DNA of 37,853 nucleotides. Origin: Bacteroidales bacterium. GTDB lineage: Bacteria > Bacteroidota > Bacteroidia > Bacteroidales > VadinHA17. Location of the stretch: assembly GCA_021163295.1 (NCBI GenBank), contig JAGGXD010000005.1:1-37853 (forward strand). The letters run 5' to 3'. Under the pieces are notes generated by a model. The model was not told the origin of the DNA, did not search any database, and saw nothing but the letters and a program-made list of their open reading frames with translations. Position 1 is the stretch's first letter; each line of letters starts with the position of its first letter. This document shows, piece by piece, positions 1 to 7,713 of this stretch. A program made the position numbers and the translations under genes.

Positions 1-801
1 GTAAGAACCCATTGGGATGAAAAAGATCAAAAGTGGTATTTTGCAATAATCGATGTTATTGAAATACTAACTGAGAGTCAAAGACCCAGGAAATATTGGA
101 ATGATTTAAAAAATAAGCTAATATCAGAAGGCTATATTGAAGTGTCCGAAAAAATCGGACAGTTGAAGATGATAGCAAAAGATGGCAAAAGGCGTAACAC
201 AGATGTAGCCAATACAAAAACGCTTTTAAGAATAATTCAATCAATACCATCACAAAAAGCTGAACCTTTCAAACGCTGGCTTGCAAAAGTCGGATATGAA
301 AGATTAGAAGAAATCGAAAATCCGGAGTTAGCATCAAAAAGAGCAAGAGAAATTTATAAAGCGAAAGGTTATTCTGATGACTGGATAGAAAAACGAATGC
401 GTAGTATTGCAATACGTGATGAATTAACAGATGAATGGAAAAAACGGGGAGTAAAAGAACAAATTGAATATGCAATATTAACAGCAGAAATATCCAAAGC
501 TACATTTGGACTAACCCCTTCGCAGTACAAACAAGTAAAAGGATTGAAAAGAGAAAATCTTCGAGACCACATGACTGACCTTGAATTGATTTTCTCAATG
601 CTTGGTGAAGCATCAACAACTGAAATAACAAAAAAAACAGATGCTAAGAAATTTCTTGAAAATAAAAAAGTAGCAAAAAAAGGAGGTAAAATCGCAGGTG
701 ATGCCCGGAAAGCATTAGAAAATGAAACAGGACAAAATGTTGTTAGTAGTGAAAATTATTTACCTGAGAAAAAGAACAAAAAGTTGAAAAGGAAAGAGTA
801 A
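1..801 (+). CDS. Bro-N / DinD-like prophage antirepressor-type protein (5' end outside the window)
   Basis: The frame is open from base 1, so the gene starts upstream of the window. A GTG at 142 is internal: the codons before it already read as conserved family sequence (RTHWDEKDQKWYFAIIDV). The visible 266 residues match my knowledge of the Bro-N/DinD-like family. This includes the block around QSIPSQKAEPFKRWLAKVGY, followed by a C-terminal half with ELASKRAREIYKAKGYSDDW and LRDHMTDLELIFSMLGEAST. The tail is Lys-rich, as in DinD. Bro-N domains bind DNA and occur in phage antirepressors. E. coli DinD is an SOS-induced protein that inhibits RecA function. Whether this copy is prophage cargo or a resident damage-response gene cannot be decided here. 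The neighbouring toxin-antitoxin operon points to an accessory region. Family call firm, function inferred. Confidence 0.85.
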   Translation, partial: VRTHWDEKDQKWYFAIIDVIEILTESQRPRKYWNDLKNKLISEGYIEVSEKIGQLKMIAKDGKRRNTDVANTKTLLRIIQSIPSQKAEPFKRWLAKVGYERLEEIENPELASKRAREIYKAKGYSDDWIEKRMRSIAIRDELTDEWKKRGVKEQIEYAILTAEISKATFGLTPSQYKQVKGLKRENLRDHMTDLELIFSMLGEASTTEITKKTDAKKFLENKKVAKKGGKIAGDARKALENETGQNVVSSENYLPEKKNKKLKRKE

Positions 802-1141
802 CATATATTTAGTAATCATTAACTGCCTGACTCCTGAATAACCAAATCCAGTGCGCCTCTTCCCCATACACTTCCTGCTTACCACACTTAATTTTTCGGG
901 TTTGTAAAAGTTTGTTTTTCTGTCTTCCGGTTTTCTACGTGCTACAGTTTGAAATTTAATTACGTTATTAATAACGGCATTAATAGGCTCTGTTCTAATT
1001 TGTGTATCTTGAACTGAACTCATTACTGTCCGGTTATGAGTTGATTTGTGTTATGTCCAGAGTGGAAACTGTAGGCTTAAAAGCAAAATAGAATTACCAT
1101 CTTTGCCCTGTTAATTATTCGTGATAAAATAAGTTGCATTT
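802..1141. other. Non-coding gap of 340 bases with a 14-bp perfect palindrome
   Basis: No supported gene lies between the Bro-N-like stop and the toxin stop. An 87-codon minus-strand frame (760-1023) exists but overlaps the 3' end of the Bro-N-like gene, has no family I recognise and no promoter motif. The one clear structure is CGTTATTAATAACG at 963-976, a perfect palindrome with no loop. It could be a protein-binding site or chance in AT-rich DNA. No transposon ends or terminator seen. Confidence 0.5.
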
Positions 1142-1441
1142 TTACTTAATTTTCAAATCATTTGGATTTTGTCTGCAATCCCAGATAGAATGAATTACTA
1201 TAATATCTTTTATAACTTCGTAAAATAATATGAAATCATCAACTATTAATCCTCTAACTCCTTTTAATACAGTTTTAATTCCGAGATTTGGTTGCTTGAT
1301 TAGAAGCCTGAGTTCTTTATTGAATTTCTTATTAAGCTTTATAGAATAAGTTTTACTTTTATTTCTTTTTATATAGAATTCCAGTATCTCGTATCTCTTA
1401 ATTTTTGCTCTATTTGACCAGATTATTTTGTATTGAGCCAT
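1142..1441 (-). CDS. RelE/ParE-family toxin of a type II toxin-antitoxin system
   Basis: A 99-residue basic protein of the small RelE/ParE fold. It has an N-terminal strand (KIIWSNRAKIK), a Lys-rich helical middle (NKKFNKELRLLIKQPNLGIK), and the C-terminal strand block VRGLIVDDFILFYEV followed by HSIWDCRQNPNDLK. That last block is the usual ending of Bacteroidota members, with a conserved Trp-Asp-x-Arg-x-x-Pro. RelE toxins cleave mRNA in the ribosome and ParE toxins poison gyrase; sequence reading cannot choose between them here. The start codon overlaps the end of the antitoxin gene by 19 bases, the usual translational coupling with the antitoxin first. The gene is intact, so the pair is probably functional. 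Confidence 0.9.
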   Translation of the reverse strand: MAQYKIIWSNRAKIKRYEILEFYIKRNKSKTYSIKLNKKFNKELRLLIKQPNLGIKTVLKGVRGLIVDDFILFYEVIKDIIVIHSIWDCRQNPNDLKIK

Positions 1442-1659
1442 CCGTCAATTTCTTTTTCAAGTTCATCATTTTTAATAAATAATCCTTGCTCAACTTCCTT
1501 TTTCGATGCGATTATTTCATTTCTTTGTTCAGGTGTTAGTGTCAGAACTTTTGATTCTGATTTGGAATCAAGTATTGTTTTTATCGCATGCAGAAAGGAT
1601 TTATCATTAATCTCTGCGATTCTATGAATTAGTATATTTTTTAGTTCAACAGTTTTCAT
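1423..1659 (-). CDS. Antitoxin partner of the RelE/ParE toxin
   Basis: A 78-residue, mostly helical, charged protein lying directly before the toxin in the same transcript. It begins MKTVELKNIL and ends with an acidic helix (NDELEKEIDGWLNTK) that should wrap the toxin. The type is the short Bacteroidota antitoxin that accompanies RelE-like toxins. No classical ribbon-helix-helix or Xre motif is obvious to me. An ATG three codons upstream (1668) was rejected as the start, because the -7 promoter element at 1674-1681 puts transcription initiation at about that base. The ATG at 1659 leaves a leader of roughly ten bases. Like most such operons it is probably autorepressed through the antitoxin, but I see no clear operator. 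Confidence 0.85.
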   Translation of the reverse strand: MKTVELKNILIHRIAEINDKSFLHAIKTILDSKSESKVLTLTPEQRNEIIASKKEVEQGLFIKNDELEKEIDGWLNTK

Positions 1660-1673
1660 AAGTACCATTTTTA

Positions 1674-1704
1674 CAAATTTACTAAAATTTTTCTATTTAG
1701 TCAA
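1674..1704 (-). promoter_or_regulatory. Bacteroidota-type promoter of the toxin-antitoxin operon
   Basis: On the minus strand TAAATTTG (1674-1681) matches the -7 consensus TAnnTTTG. A TTG lies 20 bases upstream of it (1702-1704), the expected -33 spacing. Initiation is expected near 1668, which favours the antitoxin start at 1659. Confidence 0.65.
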
Positions 1705-1866
1705 TTCATATCTTTTGTTTTCTCCTCACAATTATTACCAATCCTTCGAAGTTCACTGATGATTACGCCCCTTTGGTATATCCTTTTTCCCACCGGTCTG
1801 GCCGGTTATTGTAAACTAACAAGAGTTAACGATTCTAAAACCCCGAGCTGCGCTTGAGGCTTTTGA

Positions 1867-1894
1867 CTGCCATCTGCCGACTGCCGACTGCCGA
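1867..1894. repeat. Heptamer array, CTGCCAT-(CTGCCGA)x3
   Basis: Four consecutive 7-base units: CTGCCAT, CTGCCGA, CTGCCGA, CTGCCGA. They are GC-rich against an AT-rich background and lie about 40 bases upstream of the larB -7 element. This is one of about a dozen short-period arrays confined to gaps in this window. Confidence 0.85.
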
Positions 1895-1932
1895 CTAATT
1901 ATTTATTAAACCTGAAAATTAAGGTTTTTTAG

Positions 1933-1940
1933 TAAATTTG
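1933..1940 (+). promoter_or_regulatory. -7 promoter element of larB
   Basis: TAAATTTG fits TAnnTTTG and ends 23 bases before the larB ATG, giving a leader of about 18 bases. No clear -33 TTG was found at the ideal distance. Confidence 0.5.
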
Positions 1941-1963
1941 CGCAACTATTAACAATAACCATT

Positions 1964-2710
1964 ATGAACTCAGAGGAATTAAAGAAAATATTAACGCAGG
2001 TACAGGAACAAAAACTGGAAGTTAATGATGCTCTTCGGAAACTGGAGGATTTTCCCTATTCTGATCTTGGCTTTGCAAAAATAGATTTTCATCGCGAAAT
2101 ACGAACAGGATATCCTGAGATTATTTTTTGTGAGGGAAAAACAATTGAACAGGTGAGAAAGATTTGTGAACTCATGTATAAAAAAGGCGGGAATATAATA
2201 GCCACACGTGCAAGCCGGGAAATGTTTGATGACATAAAGAAATCAATTCCTTCAGCTAAATATTATAACACTGCCCGTATAATAAGTGTGCAACAGAAAA
2301 AAACAGAAACAGGTGAATCATACATAGCAATAGTAACTGCCGGGACCTCTGATATACCTGTTGCCGAAGAAGCAGCTGTAACAGCCGAACTGCTGGGAAA
2401 TAAGGTTGAAAGGATATTTGATGCAGGAGTTGCAGGTTTACATCGCCTCGTTGATAAAATATCTGTTCTGCGAAAGGCAAAAGTTGTAATAGTTATTGCA
2501 GGAATGGAAGGCGCACTAGCAAGCATAATCGGAGGTTTGATAACCAAACCCATAATTGCAGTACCAACAAGTATAGGGTATGGTGCAAATTTTCAAGGAG
2601 TTTCAGCACTCCTTGCAATGCTTACAAGTTGTGCCAACGGAGTATCTGTGGTTAATATTGATAATGGATTTGGTGCCGGATTCAATGCAAACTTGATAAA
2701 TAAACTCTAA
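1964..2710 (+). CDS. larB: Nickel-pincer cofactor biosynthesis protein LarB
   Basis: LarB carboxylates the nicotinate ring of NaAD at C5 and hydrolyses its phosphoanhydride. The product is pyridinium-3,5-biscarboxylic acid mononucleotide, the first step toward the nickel-pincer cofactor used by LarA-type racemases. The 248 residues match the usual length. The LarB-specific N-terminal half contains RTGYPEIIFCEGKT (47-60). The C-terminal half is a PurE-like domain that opens with VTAGTSDIPVAEEA from residue 124. It carries the Ser-x-Asp typical of AIR-carboxylase folds, followed by the glycine-rich GMEGALASIIGG. No larA, larC or larE is present in the window, so the pathway partners must be elsewhere. 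It has its own promoter and stands alone ahead of the WbqC gene, from which it is separated by a long repeat-filled gap. Confidence 0.93.
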   Translation: MNSEELKKILTQVQEQKLEVNDALRKLEDFPYSDLGFAKIDFHREIRTGYPEIIFCEGKTIEQVRKICELMYKKGGNIIATRASREMFDDIKKSIPSAKYYNTARIISVQQKKTETGESYIAIVTAGTSDIPVAEEAAVTAELLGNKVERIFDAGVAGLHRLVDKISVLRKAKVVIVIAGMEGALASIIGGLITKPIIAVPTSIGYGANFQGVSALLAMLTSCANGVSVVNIDNGFGAGFNANLINKL

Positions 2711-2716
2711 CTTAAG

Positions 2717-2835
2717 AGAGTTGAGTGAATATTAGTTTGAAGTTTGAAGAATGTTTGAAGTTTGAAGAATGTTTGAAGTTCGAAGTTAACCTGTAACATC
2801 AAACCTGAAACATGAAACTTTTTAACCAGTAACCA
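2717..2835 (+). repeat. Composite intercistronic repeat, copy 1 (three word families)
   Basis: The gap between larB and the WbqC gene is built almost wholly of short repeated words. Reading with the genes they are: AGAGTTGAGTG (2717-2727) just after the stop; four to five TTTGAAG units (2736-2785) interrupted by AATG; four heptamers CCTGTAA, CATCAAA, CCTGAAA, CATGAAA (2790-2817); then TTAACCA and GTAACCA (2822-2835), which touch the ATG. The first word, a 16-base TTTGAAG stretch and the last word recur in the same order in the arcC-argF gap. Confidence 0.85.
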
Positions 2836-3480
2836 ATGCCAGAAAAAGCATCTATAATCCTTTCCACAACCTATCTTGGTCCAATCTATTACTATTCCAG
2901 CTTCTTCCTGTCCTATCCTGTCCTAATTGAAAAAAATGAAAACTATCTAAAGCAATCTTACCGTAACAGATGCATAATATATGGTGCTAATGGTCCTTTG
3001 ACTCTTGTTGTACCGGTACAACGGGGAAGTTTTCACAAAACCGCTATTAATGAACTAAAGATTGATTATGACACTAATTGGCAGGCAAATCACTGGCGTT
3101 CAATTACTTCATCATATAAATCTGCCCCGTTTTTCGAGTTTTATATTGACGATTTAATCCCCTTTTACCAGCAAGAATCCCGCTATCTGATAGACTTTAA
3201 CACTTCTCTTATGAAAATCTTTCTGAGCCACCTTGATATTAAACAGGAGTTTTCTTTTACGAAATCTTTCAAAAATCAGTATCCTTCAAAAATGCTTGAT
3301 TTCAGGGAAAAAATACACCCTAAAAAATCTTTCAGAAGTCCCTGGTTTAAGAACATGGAATATACCCAGGTTTTCAGTCCAAAGCATGGATTTATTCCAA
3401 ATCTGAGTATTCTGGATCTGCTTTTTAATTTAGGTCCGGAAAGCGCGGATTACTTAAGGGAATCTATAATCACTTGTTAA
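2836..3480 (+). CDS. WbqC family protein
   Basis: A 214-residue protein of the WbqC-like family, common in Bacteroidota. Named for a gene in O-antigen clusters, it has no proven reaction; a role in modified sugar or amino-acid biosynthesis has been suggested. The opening ILSTTYLGPIYYYSSFF, the TLVVPVQRG strand, the NWQANHWRSI block and the FEFYIDDLIPFY segment are the features I used. There is no signal peptide or membrane segment, so it is cytoplasmic. The gene reads with larB but is 125 bases away across a repeat array that ends directly against its ATG. Its 3' end faces the FadL-like gene with a 15-base gap and no terminator hairpin. Confidence 0.85.
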   Translation: MPEKASIILSTTYLGPIYYYSSFFLSYPVLIEKNENYLKQSYRNRCIIYGANGPLTLVVPVQRGSFHKTAINELKIDYDTNWQANHWRSITSSYKSAPFFEFYIDDLIPFYQQESRYLIDFNTSLMKIFLSHLDIKQEFSFTKSFKNQYPSKMLDFREKIHPKKSFRSPWFKNMEYTQVFSPKHGFIPNLSILDLLFNLGPESADYLRESIITC

Positions 3481-3495
3481 AATACCGTTATATGA

Positions 3496-4986
3496 TTAGA
3501 ATTGAATTCCAACAGTAGCCAGGAATTTATCTGTAGTTGACTCATTCACTGAAGGAATAAGGTTTGTTGTTGTATACATAAAGTACTGTTCTTCATGCAT
3601 CATATGAGTAAAGGCAAAATCCAAATAAAATTTCTTCTGCCTGAATCCAACACCTGCAGAGATCAATGAATAACTTGCATCTGCATTAGCTTCAGATTTA
3701 GCATATGCACTACCATAATAAGCATAGCCTCCTCTTAAGGAAATGGCTCCCAACCTGTACTCTCCACCCAGCCTGAGATTACCTGTTTTCCTGTATGCAT
3801 CTTTAATAGCATCGTTCTCAGAATTGAAATTATAATCATCCTCTCCTCTTCTTAAGCGTGCAGTAGAATAATCAACAAATTCGTAATCAACACTAAATAA
3901 TGCCCGCTTTCCGAACTGGTAAGCCACGCTTCCAATAGCTCTGAAAGGGGTTGTTAATTCATACCTATAGAATAGATCAGGAGAATCGGAACTATAATCC
4001 TTAATCCCCTCAGCATCAACATTATCAAACGAAGCATCGATATAAGAATAATATTCATCCTCAAGTTTAAAAAAGGCAGGCAGATGAAAAGCAACACCAA
4101 GCCTTAACATCTCAACCGGCTTAAATATAGCTCCCATCTTAAACGAATAGCCTCTTCCCCTTGTTATAAGATCCTGATAATAAGTAAAACTGTTAAAATC
4201 ATAAATATGATCATCAGGATCAGACTCAATATGTTCATTACTCTCGGAGTAATACAATTTTTGTATTCCAAATGATGCACCGATGTACAAACTGTTTCCG
4301 TAATTTGCGCCAACACTGAACATATATTCACCCAAATTCCCATTACTGTTTAAAGTCCTCTGTTGAACCTGCCCATATGTTGAATTTGCTTCATCACCAT
4401 AATTTGAGAGAATAGTTTCATAATCATCAAACCCCATGTTAGTCACTGTATCAATAAGCCAGGTATCATATGCAAGGGATTCATTAAAGCTGTTCAAATC
4501 CTCCGGCAGATATCCATCAGAATAGTTAGCAAAATAATCGAGCATTGAGTTTGAATTGTTAACCCCTTCGATTATTACATTCCTGTTAAAATTGTTTTGC
4601 CTGCTATAACCGGCAGCAATACTAATGTTTGACCAGCCCTCACTGTTTCCCAGATCAAATGACGATACAAATCCTAACTGATTAAGATTAAAATCATAAT
4701 CGAGATCATCATTTACACTGCCGGCAAAGTTTGTTTCAACTGTATTATATCTAAGTGTTGGTGTAAAACTAAATTCGCTACTGCGAAAAACACCTAATCC
4801 GGCAGGATTAATGAATAAAGCCGAAAAATCACCTCCCAGTGCACCAAATGCACCTCCCATAGCCGAAAATCTGGCAGATCCACCGGTAAAGTACTGTGAA
4901 TACCTCAAAGCATCTTGTTCCCCCTGGGCAAATCCTGAAAAACTCACAGCTAAAGTCACAATTAATGTAATATATATTTTCTTCAT
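3496..4986 (-). CDS. FadL/OmpP1-like outer-membrane channel protein
   Basis: A 496-residue outer-membrane beta-barrel, often annotated in Bacteroidota as hemin receptor or OmpP1/FadL/TodX family. A signal peptide runs to about residue 20 (cleavage GFA-Q). It is followed by the hallmark N-terminal plug with Gly/Ala/Phe-rich sequence: SARFSAMGGAFGALGGDFSA, then FINPAGLG. The rest is alternating aromatic and polar strands. The family takes up hydrophobic compounds; FadL carries long-chain fatty acids, and hemin transport is poorly supported for the Bacteroidota members, so substrate is unassigned. It is monocistronic, with the upstream lipoprotein gene on the same strand 101 bases away. A small hairpin (5024-5038) lies in its probable leader. 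Confidence 0.85.
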   Translation of the reverse strand: MKKIYITLIVTLAVSFSGFAQGEQDALRYSQYFTGGSARFSAMGGAFGALGGDFSALFINPAGLGVFRSSEFSFTPTLRYNTVETNFAGSVNDDLDYDFNLNQLGFVSSFDLGNSEGWSNISIAAGYSRQNNFNRNVIIEGVNNSNSMLDYFANYSDGYLPEDLNSFNESLAYDTWLIDTVTNMGFDDYETILSNYGDEANSTYGQVQQRTLNSNGNLGEYMFSVGANYGNSLYIGASFGIQKLYYSESNEHIESDPDDHIYDFNSFTYYQDLITRGRGYSFKMGAIFKPVEMLRLGVAFHLPAFFKLEDEYYSYIDASFDNVDAEGIKDYSSDSPDLFYRYELTTPFRAIGSVAYQFGKRALFSVDYEFVDYSTARLRRGEDDYNFNSENDAIKDAYRKTGNLRLGGEYRLGAISLRGGYAYYGSAYAKSEANADASYSLISAGVGFRQKKFYLDFAFTHMMHEEQYFMYTTTNLIPSVNESTTDKFLATVGIQF

Positions 4987-5023
4987 GATGTTTATCTTTA
5001 TAATTTAATATTACTTCTCCATT

Positions 5024-5038
5024 ACGGATACAATCCGT
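5024..5038. promoter_or_regulatory. Short perfect inverted repeat upstream of the FadL-like gene
   Basis: ACGGAT-ACA-ATCCGT, a 6-bp perfect arm with a 3-base loop, 38 bases before the ATG of the minus-strand gene. It may be a leader hairpin or operator; there is no U-tract, so it is not a terminator. Confidence 0.35.
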
Positions 5039-5087
5039 CAATTTATTTTCTTGTTTAGATCAACCAAAATTCAATAAAACCAGGGTT

Positions 5088-6359
5088 TTATCTTCTGCCT
5101 CCTGATCCGCCGGAACTTCTACTTGAACCACCAGAGCTTCTTGAACCAGATGATCCTGAACTCCTTGAACCTGAAGAGCCGGAACTGCGGCTGTAAGTTG
5201 ATCTGCTTCCACTTGATCGAGAATATGATCCACTCGATCCGGAACTTCTACTTACCGGTCTTGAGTATGTCGACCTGCTTGTACTACTTGGCCTGGAATA
5301 AACCGATCTTGAAGTGGTGGTTGATCTGTTAGAGCTACTACCCTGATACGTTCTTGCACTACGGTTATAAACCGGTTTTGAACTTGTCCTGGTATTATTA
5401 TATCTGGGTGTATATGTAGACGATCTCCTGTTATTATTGACAGTTGAATTCTTTTGAGGAACCCGTGTTGTAGTTGTAACCCTGTTTGTTGAAGTTCCCC
5501 TTCTATTTGCAGGATTAATATTACTAACTGTTGTAGTGTTCCTGTTTGTTGTGTTTCTATTTGTAGTTACAGTATTTGATGTTTTTCCCGAAGAATTCGC
5601 ATTGGTCCTTCTATTTGCTTCCTGATAACTTGCATAGTTACTTTTTGACCGGTTAGTAGTACTCATAACATTTCTGTTTGTCGTACCTGACCTGCGGTGT
5701 CCTACATAAACGTCATCCGACCTGCTTGAATTTCTATAATAAACGCCGGAATTATAATAATTAGGATATCCCCCATAAGAAAAATAAGAATAAGGGGACC
5801 GGTATCTTGACCTGTATGATCCATAATAGTATGAACCCGGGTAGAAAGAATCGTAATAATAAGGATCATAACCATAACCATAATAAGGACTTCCGTAATA
5901 ATACCTGTTACTGAACATGTTATATCCTGAATAAAACCCGAAAGAGAAAGGGCTATAAAACGAACTATAATAAGGACTAAAATAACTAAATGAGGGTGAA
6001 TACCCGTAAAATCTCCTTATCCTTGATGAATAGGGTATTCCTCCATAGTAATCATAGCCACCATTTTCATAATAGTTATTCACTATCATTGAACTATCAC
6101 CTGCTTCATAATAAGCATCAGCCTGAAGAGTATCTGTCTGATAAACATTTAGTCCTTTTTCTGTTGTCCCGGCATCTGCAAATTCCATCGCACTGTAAGC
6201 ATTATCCAAAGGAGCTGCAGATCTTTTAACAACTGTTTGAACCGGCTCATCCCCGGGTGAATAATAAATATCATCATATCCGGTTGACAACATCATGCTT
6301 CCTGAACAAGCTCCTAAAAAGCCCGATGCTAAAATTATTATGTATAACCTGGTTTTCAT
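5088..6359 (-). CDS. Tyrosine-rich lipoprotein of unknown function, paralogue 1
   Basis: No known function. The 423 residues have clear zones. A lipoprotein signal ends at FLGAC (Cys18). An ordinary spacer runs to about residue 92. A Tyr/Ser/Gly-rich zone (about 95-208) follows, with YYYG and SYFSPYYSS-like repeats opening around the motif SSRIRRF (111-117). Next comes an Asn/Thr/Arg-rich zone (about 209-360) and finally a low-complexity Arg-Ser-Ser-Gly tail ending GGRR. The charge is strongly basic and no catalytic pattern is visible. The adjacent gene at 6564-7661 is a diverged paralogue sharing the NNYY...RIRRF block. A strong Shine-Dalgarno AGGAGG (6367-6372 on the minus strand) sits 7 bases from the ATG, unusual for this phylum. 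A structural envelope or matrix role is possible but is only inference. Confidence 0.8.
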   Translation of the reverse strand: MKTRLYIIILASGFLGACSGSMMLSTGYDDIYYSPGDEPVQTVVKRSAAPLDNAYSAMEFADAGTTEKGLNVYQTDTLQADAYYEAGDSSMIVNNYYENGGYDYYGGIPYSSRIRRFYGYSPSFSYFSPYYSSFYSPFSFGFYSGYNMFSNRYYYGSPYYGYGYDPYYYDSFYPGSYYYGSYRSRYRSPYSYFSYGGYPNYYNSGVYYRNSSRSDDVYVGHRRSGTTNRNVMSTTNRSKSNYASYQEANRRTNANSSGKTSNTVTTNRNTTNRNTTTVSNINPANRRGTSTNRVTTTTRVPQKNSTVNNNRRSSTYTPRYNNTRTSSKPVYNRSARTYQGSSSNRSTTTSRSVYSRPSSTSRSTYSRPVSRSSGSSGSYSRSSGSRSTYSRSSGSSGSRSSGSSGSRSSGGSSRSSGGSGGRR

Positions 6360-6531
6360 AATATAACCTCCTGATAAGTTTCAATTTTTTAATAAATGTG
6401 CAAATTTTATACCAAACAGCATCCTTTTTTTAATAAACTTATGTTTATTGGTATTTGATTATCCCTTTTAAAGAACCTTGTTGATTGAATGAATCAAACA
6501 AATGTAATAAATTCAGACAATTCACAAAAAG

Positions 6532-6554
6532 AAAAAACCCGGATTAACCGGGTT
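6532..6554 (-). terminator. Rho-independent terminator after paralogue 2
   Basis: On the minus strand the stem AACCCGG-TTAAT-CCGGGTT (6536-6554) is perfect over 7 bp and is followed by a run of T (complement of the A-run at 6532-6537). It begins 10 bases after the stop of the 6564-7661 gene. This separates the two tyrosine-rich genes into two transcripts. Confidence 0.85.
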
Positions 6555-6563
6555 CTTATTTAT

Positions 6564-7661
6564 TTATCGTCTCCTTCCTGAGGATTTTTCTTGGTCTGAC
6601 TTACTGTTTCCTGACGACCGTGTAACTCTTTTTGAAGAGTTTTTACTTCTCGGATTACCAGACCTCACATTGCTCTTCCTTGTCTTTGTAGACGTACGAT
6701 AACTACTTGAACGATTATTATTTGCAGGTTTTGATATCCTGGTCCTGTTACTATTTTTCTGATGTGCTTTATAAACAGGACGACTGGATCTGTTCGTTGA
6801 CGGCACATAAGTACTCCTTCGTGTTTCAGTCCTGTTTTGCGCACGGTTAATATCACGATTATTATTTGGAATCGTAGTATTTCTCCTTGTATTAGTTACT
6901 ACCCGTCTCTCTTTTTCTGCACTTCTGTTATAATTTCCGGTACCGGCAGTATTAGTTGGTGAACTGCGCCTACTGCTATTAATAACATTACTGTTTCTAC
7001 TGTTATCCCGGTTTACTGAGGTTCTCGAAGGTACAACCTGATTTTTCCTGTAATTGTTACCCGCCCTGTAATTACTTGCATACTTGAAAGAATGTGAGTA
7101 ATAACCATCTCTATAATAATCCCGGTAATTATTATAATAATTGTACCTGTTAGCATAATAAGGTCTGTGATAACGAATTCTATTTCCATACCATGTATTA
7201 TAATAATATCTGTTCACAATCCGGGGTCTGTACACAATATTATATACAGGATACCATGGATATGGATTGTAATAATATGATCGATAGTATGACCTGAAAG
7301 GAAACCCAAATGAAATAGATAATCCTACAGGATTCCACATCGATCCAAGATATATGCTCATACCCCAATATGAAGGCTCGTATGTGTACCAGTAACAATC
7401 AGTATAGTATGAATTATAATAAGAATAAGAGACATAAGGTTTGTGAAACCTTCTTATTCTTGAAGCATAGTAATAATCATATATATAATCTCCATCTCCA
7501 TAGTAATAATTATTTTCAACAATTACATCCTGACCTGCAGGATTAGTTCTGTCAAACCGGAAATGGTCTCCCTGGTTTATACCGGAGGAAGCTGTAAATG
7601 CCTGTGTGTTTAACAATCCCAGACTTGCAGCTATAATGAATATTTTTGCTTTTGTTTTCAT
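6564..7661 (-). CDS. Tyrosine-rich secreted protein of unknown function, paralogue 2
   Basis: No known function. The 365 residues start with a Sec signal peptide (about 1-24, no lipobox), so unlike paralogue 1 it should be soluble in the periplasm or exported. The shared block VENNYYYG...YYYASRIRRF (47-72) is followed by a Tyr-rich zone to about residue 195, rich in Tyr/Arg/Asn/Trp (NRYYYNTWYGNRIRYHRPYY). Then comes a long basic Asn/Ser/Arg/Thr tail ending SSGRRR. Layout and motif make it a paralogue of the neighbour. It has a strong Shine-Dalgarno (GGGAGG, 7668-7673) 6 bases from the ATG and its own terminator. It is transcribed divergently from proS. Confidence 0.8.
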   Translation of the reverse strand: MKTKAKIFIIAASLGLLNTQAFTASSGINQGDHFRFDRTNPAGQDVIVENNYYYGDGDYIYDYYYASRIRRFHKPYVSYSYYNSYYTDCYWYTYEPSYWGMSIYLGSMWNPVGLSISFGFPFRSYYRSYYYNPYPWYPVYNIVYRPRIVNRYYYNTWYGNRIRYHRPYYANRYNYYNNYRDYYRDGYYSHSFKYASNYRAGNNYRKNQVVPSRTSVNRDNSRNSNVINSSRRSSPTNTAGTGNYNRSAEKERRVVTNTRRNTTIPNNNRDINRAQNRTETRRSTYVPSTNRSSRPVYKAHQKNSNRTRISKPANNNRSSSYRTSTKTRKSNVRSGNPRSKNSSKRVTRSSGNSKSDQEKSSGRRR

Positions 7662-7713
7662 GACTTACCTCCCATTCCTGTTTTATTAATCTGATAGATT
7701 TTATTTACTTTGC

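Noticed and set aside
819-840. CCTGACT/CCTGAAT as a heptamer array
   Set aside because: Only two imperfect copies; below the level used for the other arrays.
760-1023. 87-codon minus-strand open frame
   Set aside because: It overlaps the 3' end of the Bro-N-like gene on the other strand, has no recognised family and no promoter or ribosome site. Not supported as a gene.
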